Positions 60,001-64,000 of a stretch of 64,000 nucleotides of DNA are shown here, piece after piece. Position 1 is the stretch's first letter, and each line of letters begins with the position of its first letter. This DNA comes from Isoetes taiwanensis (lineage: Eukaryota; Streptophyta; Lycopodiopsida; Isoetales; Isoetaceae): contig JAJEKV010000129.1 in NCBI GenBank assembly GCA_021234155.1, positions 124,001 to 188,000 on the forward strand, in the 5' to 3' direction. The position numbers and the translations under genes were made by a program. The notes beneath the pieces are model-generated. The model worked only from the letters and a program-made list of their open reading frames with translations. It was not told where the DNA came from and searched no databases.

Positions 60001-62171
60001 ATGGCGCCAAGAATGGAGACCTGGGCTTCTGACATTATTGCTACATGCGGCCAAATGTCGAGTAGCAGCATGATAAACCAGAAACAATGTTATGTGCTAA
60101 CATTACTGGCAGATTGCATTGCACAGTATGTGCAGGAATGGAGTAGCATATTTGACCAACAAACAATTCCCAATTCGGCGGCCAAAGTGGGGATGAAGCT
60201 GCATGAGACTTTACTGAATGGTCTGCAGGTTATTCAGCTCTGCAAAGAACTGAACTGCGATTCCATAGTTTTCTGCGTTCTGGGTTGTAAAGGTGAGTGC
60301 AATGATACTATTGATGATGCAAGAGTATATGTTCAGATGATAAACCGTCACTTTCTGCATGTTGTAAGATCTGACCTTGAGAAGCGTCACAGTGTTGAGA
60401 AACTCATGCTGAAGGCAGAGTCTGAGTGTAGCATTTTAAAGGTTAATCTTGAGAGGTCATCTAAAGAGGACAAGATTACTTTGTTAGATAGCTATAGATC
60501 TGAGACTATTAGACTTAGACGCTTTCCTAGCTGTCTTTTGGGTTGTAATTTTGATATCTCTAGGTTGTTACCAGTTTTAGGGACACAGTCAAAAGACCCT
60601 AGTATTAAGGGCATTACGCATACTAGGCAGCGTGGCATAAAATATGTGTAGCCGTGAAAAGAATTTGATGAAATTACACATTTTGAGGATGAATTGAATA
60701 TAAGTATTTATGAATCCGCTGCTACACGACTCTCCCCATATTGTGCACTTGTTAGGCCACACTCAAAAACATGCACTTGTCTTAGAGTTTGTGGACCAGA
60801 ATCTAAATCATTTGATAAAAAGCAGGCAAGAATCAGATTGTCCCTTTTATCCGATTGAGGCGGTTGAGTTGATGCTCCAAATATCAAAAGCAATGAGACA
60901 TTTGCATAGCCCTAATATTAATGTCGTTCACCGGGATTTGAAACCTTCTAATGTATTAGTAAAACCTAGAAGAAGGTCTGGAGGTTTTCTTATCAAACTT
61001 GTTGATTTCGGCATTTCTAGAAAGAACTTCCAAACATTAGAAACTAAAACTGACTACAAGGGCACTCTGGTCTATATGGCACCTGAAATGAAAGCCGAAG
61101 CAGGTAAATATTCAAGAAAGGTAGATGTTTACAGCTTTGGCTTGATTTGTATGGAGATTCTTGGGGAGCAACTTCCAACACAATATGAAATTGAAAAGGA
61201 AGCAGGATTTGAGATGGAAGCATATTATGTGAGGATGGGTTTACCCAAAGACATTCCTAATCGACTTAAAAGTTTGATACTCTCTTGCATGAAATATGAT
61301 GCGGAAAACCGTCCTAGCTTTCAGGAGATCTGCAATAGTCTTTGGCTTGTGAAAGAGGAAATTTTGATCGGAGACGTTGCTGCAATGAAGTTAAATCTTA
61401 CCTTAAGTTTACCAGAGGGAATACAGGTTGCAAGTTCTTCCGGTTCTTCAGCGATTGCAACTTCTTCTGAGTTTAGAATGTTAACAGTCTGTATTTCCAT
61501 CAAATCCCTGCATTGTATCTTTGTAATTTGTAATTCTAATTCTTTCTCCTATAAATGCCAACAAACAGCATGGGATGCAAGTCCGGTTCCAGCACGTTCA
61601 GACTGAAACCTATATCCAAGCACAAAATGGAGATATAGGACTTGATATCGGTGTCAGTAAGAATCCAGGTCTTCAAGAGACGTTCAAGGTATACAGAAAC
61701 AATATATTGATTTGTAGCTGAAAGAAGTTTGATTACTCCTATAAACTGAAACAGAAAAGTTTATCTTACATTTTTATGGAAAACCGTCCGAATAGACAAC
61801 AGGCCTATGAAGTTTAGGACGTTTATTAGGGTCTTGGATCATCACATAATTCAGGCAAAATTCGGAGGCGGCTATGGCCTCCATGCCCACGGTAATAATG
61901 AAGGGACACATGAGACATTTGTAATTACTGTCAAACCCAACACCGATCCGTCTGCCCGAAATGCCAGAGTTGTGATCCAAGCTTATGAGGGCGGCCAGTA
62001 TCTTCAGGTCACTCAACAAACCCTTTTATTTGTTCTCCTCTTGTTAGGCTACACTTGTATATAAAAGCTTTTCCTTGTTATAAAAGCTTTTCCTTGTTAT
62101 GTTTTTAGGTATTAAACAATGAAGTGGCAGCCACGTTTGTGGATGATCACATATTGTTGCTGACAAATTGA
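60001..62171 (+). CDS. Protein kinase with helical N-terminus and C-terminal beta-trefoil-like module; frame broken as given
   Basis: Model: exons 60001-61426, 61569-61688, 61855-62007 and 62109-62171; all three introns are GT..AG and phase 0. The N-terminal 200 residues (MAPRMETWASDI..) look all-helical, reminiscent of the four-helix bundles of MLKL/HeLo- or MCAfunc-type kinases. The kinase domain has VAVK (about 60647-60658), HRDLKPSN (60929-60952), DFG (61004-61012), APE (61079-61087) and DVYSFG. All key catalytic residues are there, so an active Ser/Thr (TKL-like) kinase is expected; the glycine loop is not recognisable. The C-terminus has repeats of the type YIQAQNG..QETFK, AKFGGGYGLHAHG..HETFV and VVIQAYEGGQYLQV, as in fascin/actin-crosslinking beta-trefoils. 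Small indels shift the frame at 60640-60740 (stops at 60649 and 60655): sequencing error or a young pseudogene. Substrate and pathway unknown. Confidence 0.75.
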
Positions 62172-63640
62172 GCGAAATGGTGATATAGCTTATTGTTGAT
62201 AATAAGATTTACAGCTTCTTTGCCACCGCCATGTTTATGTATGCAGCAATCATTCCATGCGACAACGCATGTGTTTGAATATTTGGAAGGAATTGCTCAG
62301 GTATCCTTGTTCAGCATATGCTGAAATCTTAGCTTTCCATTTTATCATCTGATTAGGATTTCAGCATAATCTTAGGATTTCAGGACCATTTTATTTAACA
62401 ATGTAGATGCTTCCCTGACATTATTGCACTTAAAATATTAGTTAGGGTCCCAGCGTTGCTGGGCATAGTTTGGGTGGGAACCTGCAAATAATAATCTGGC
62501 AAAGAGAAACCTGCTGTCCATATTTTCTTTCCGTGTGTCCAAGACTTTAATAATAATAATAATAACAAGAAATTTATCGCAGCGGCCAAGGCCGCCGCGA
62601 ACATTTCTCTTACCCAACTCACGACAAAGTAGATTTTTGTATCAAGTAAAAAAAAGATCTCAGCTATGGGCTTGCAAAATGGGCCTTAAACGCCATCATG
62701 GATCGATAGCATTCGTTAACAGAACTTTTTTACTTGCAAAAAGGAAGTGGTAGCCATCTCTACAAATAGCTGCTTGTTATCTCATTTCTAGCTTGGGTCT
62801 AGCTTATCTCTGTATCATCTCTGTATAAAAATGACAATTTAAACATCGTTGGAGAACATTTTAAGGTAACAGAGTTACGCCCTTTATCTAAGCAGTGACA
62901 TGCTTGCCTCAACATTTATATGTACCTTATTTTGTTGAATAATTAAAAGTTCCTTTTCATCCAAAAAAAGAAAAAGAAAAGACTTGCTATGTTCTCTTAT
63001 TACACATGCAGTACATAATCCGCTTCGTTTTAAATTAGGAATGACGATTGCCTAAAGTAAATATTACGTGAAATTTGGCATTTTTTTAGTTTGTCCATTT
63101 GATGAGTTTAAAAATGCTGGAATGTGGACAATATTGGCACAATTTACATAGGGAAAAACAATAAACCATTTCTATCAGTCGGTGGAGTTACACTCTTGGG
63201 GATTTGGATGAGGAGACTGATGAAAAACTGATGGACGAATTAATACCTGCAATTCAAATTCGTCTGCACAACACAAATCTTTATCACGGGCACCTATAGT
63301 AGTTTTAAATAGATTCATAGCCTCTATCTCACCATAAGACTATCTAGCTCAACATTTTCTCTCATATATTTTTCTTTGATGAGTTTGATGACCATAAGCA
63401 TCCAACCTCATTTCTCTAACATTTTGTATTGCTTCTAACTTAATATTTCCCCTTGGTAGTCAAGAGCCTAACTAACCCAAGGAGGGACTCTGTTAGTAGT
63501 GGAGAATTCTGTTTCCCCTCCACCATATGAGCAGATGAACTCAAATGGCATTTACTCAAATGCTTCTCCAAAATCTATATGACAATTTGAGGACATTTAA
63601 TCACGTGAATATGAGAGATGATAATTATGTGTTTTCTTTG
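62172..63640. other. Spacer with possible relic exon
   Basis: Mostly AT-rich DNA without a gene. At about 62246-62300, between AG and GT, an open 18-codon stretch reads QSFHATTHVFEYLEGIAQ, slightly like the last BAR helix of plant SH3P proteins (compare the fragment at 63649). A (TAA)n run lies at 62550-62566. Confidence 0.3.
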
Positions 63641-63648
63641 ATTGCAAG

Positions 63649-63841
63649 GTCCTGCATCCCTTTATGCAGAAACAGAAGCAGAGCTAAGCTTAACCATGGG
63701 TGATTATGTGGTGGTACGTCAGCTATGTTCAGTAAGACTATAGCTATACAAACAAATATATCGATTATCTTGATTTTCTCATACTTTGAGCATTTTATAT
63801 TGACAGATCTCTGATCTCTCCAACTGGTTGGTCGGAAGGGA
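63649..63841 (+). pseudogene. SH3-domain gene fragment (SH3P1/2/3-like)
   Basis: After an acceptor (TTGCAAG, 63648) the sequence encodes VLHPF, then with a small frame break AETEAELSLTMGDYVVVRQ. After a short intron-like gap, SPTGWSEG follows at 63817-63840. This is the N-terminal two thirds of the SH3 domain of plant SH3P (BAR-SH3) proteins, which act in clathrin-vesicle and autophagosome membrane trafficking. The site after CGTCAG reads CTATGT where a donor GTATGT would be ideal, and the SH3 end (normally ECKGKAGWF) is missing. I therefore call a decayed fragment. The remaining gene may lie beyond the window or be lost. Confidence 0.6.
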
Positions 63842-64000
63842 TCTGGAAGCATAAATATGTCTCTATAAGTGCTCTACATTCCATTTGTATCTTTGTCTTT
63901 TGGGCCGCTTATGGAAAATCACACTATTTTCAAGGACAATTTCAAATTTTAAGATTTTAAGAGAAGAAGAACTTACAATATAGGGATTACCACTAACCTA

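Noticed and set aside
1-64000. CRISPR arrays, bacterial operons or phage genes
   Set aside because: Spliced plant genes and eukaryotic transposons dominate; no spacer-repeat array with uniform repeats was found.

Overview
The window is nuclear DNA of a land plant. The left end carries a complete, spliced gene for cytosolic ribosomal protein eS25 (RPS25) with plant-type telo boxes in its leader. Almost everything else is plant transposon DNA: Ty3/gypsy, Ty1/copia, CACTA, hAT, L1-type LINEs and MITEs. The large nested repeat load, the sparse host genes and a kinase architecture I do not recognise from common angiosperms suggest a big-genome lineage (fern, lycophyte, gymnosperm or similar). The sequence alone does not fix the clade.

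Layout. 1-2.3 kb: degenerate tandem repeats, a GC-rich foldback element abutting the promoter, then RPS25. 2.6-4.1 kb: a composite array of small hairpin elements. 4.1-15.4 kb: old repeat fragments, including three 3' ends of one non-LTR family with microsatellite tails, a second MITE, a tRNA-like segment and a copia reverse transcriptase remnant. 15.4-28.4 kb: one old Ty3/gypsy element on the minus strand with both LTRs, primer-binding site, polypurine tract and degraded pol. 29.2-47.4 kb: a CACTA element (TNP2 transposase, plus strand) interrupted by a GC-rich LINE, an L1-type LINE on the minus strand, a 667 bp MITE with perfect TIRs and TSD, and two tandem SINE-like insertions. 47.4-49.0 kb: a long hairpin and a four-copy 76 bp tandem repeat. 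49.0-59.5 kb: a hAT element defined by 14 bp terminal inverted repeats and a 7 bp target duplication; a 6.1 kb GC-rich LINE sits inside it upstream of the transposase. 60.0-62.2 kb: a host-type protein kinase gene with a helical N-terminal region and a C-terminal beta-trefoil-like (fascin/actin-crosslinking-like) module. 62.2-64 kb: a decayed fragment of a plant SH3P-type gene.

The three large elements alone cover about 65% of the window. Insertion order can be read directly: SINE pair, MITE and two LINEs into the CACTA; one LINE into the hAT. Most transposon reading frames carry many small indels, while RPS25 is intact, so I read this as real decay. The frameshifts in the kinase could still be sequencing error or true pseudogenisation.
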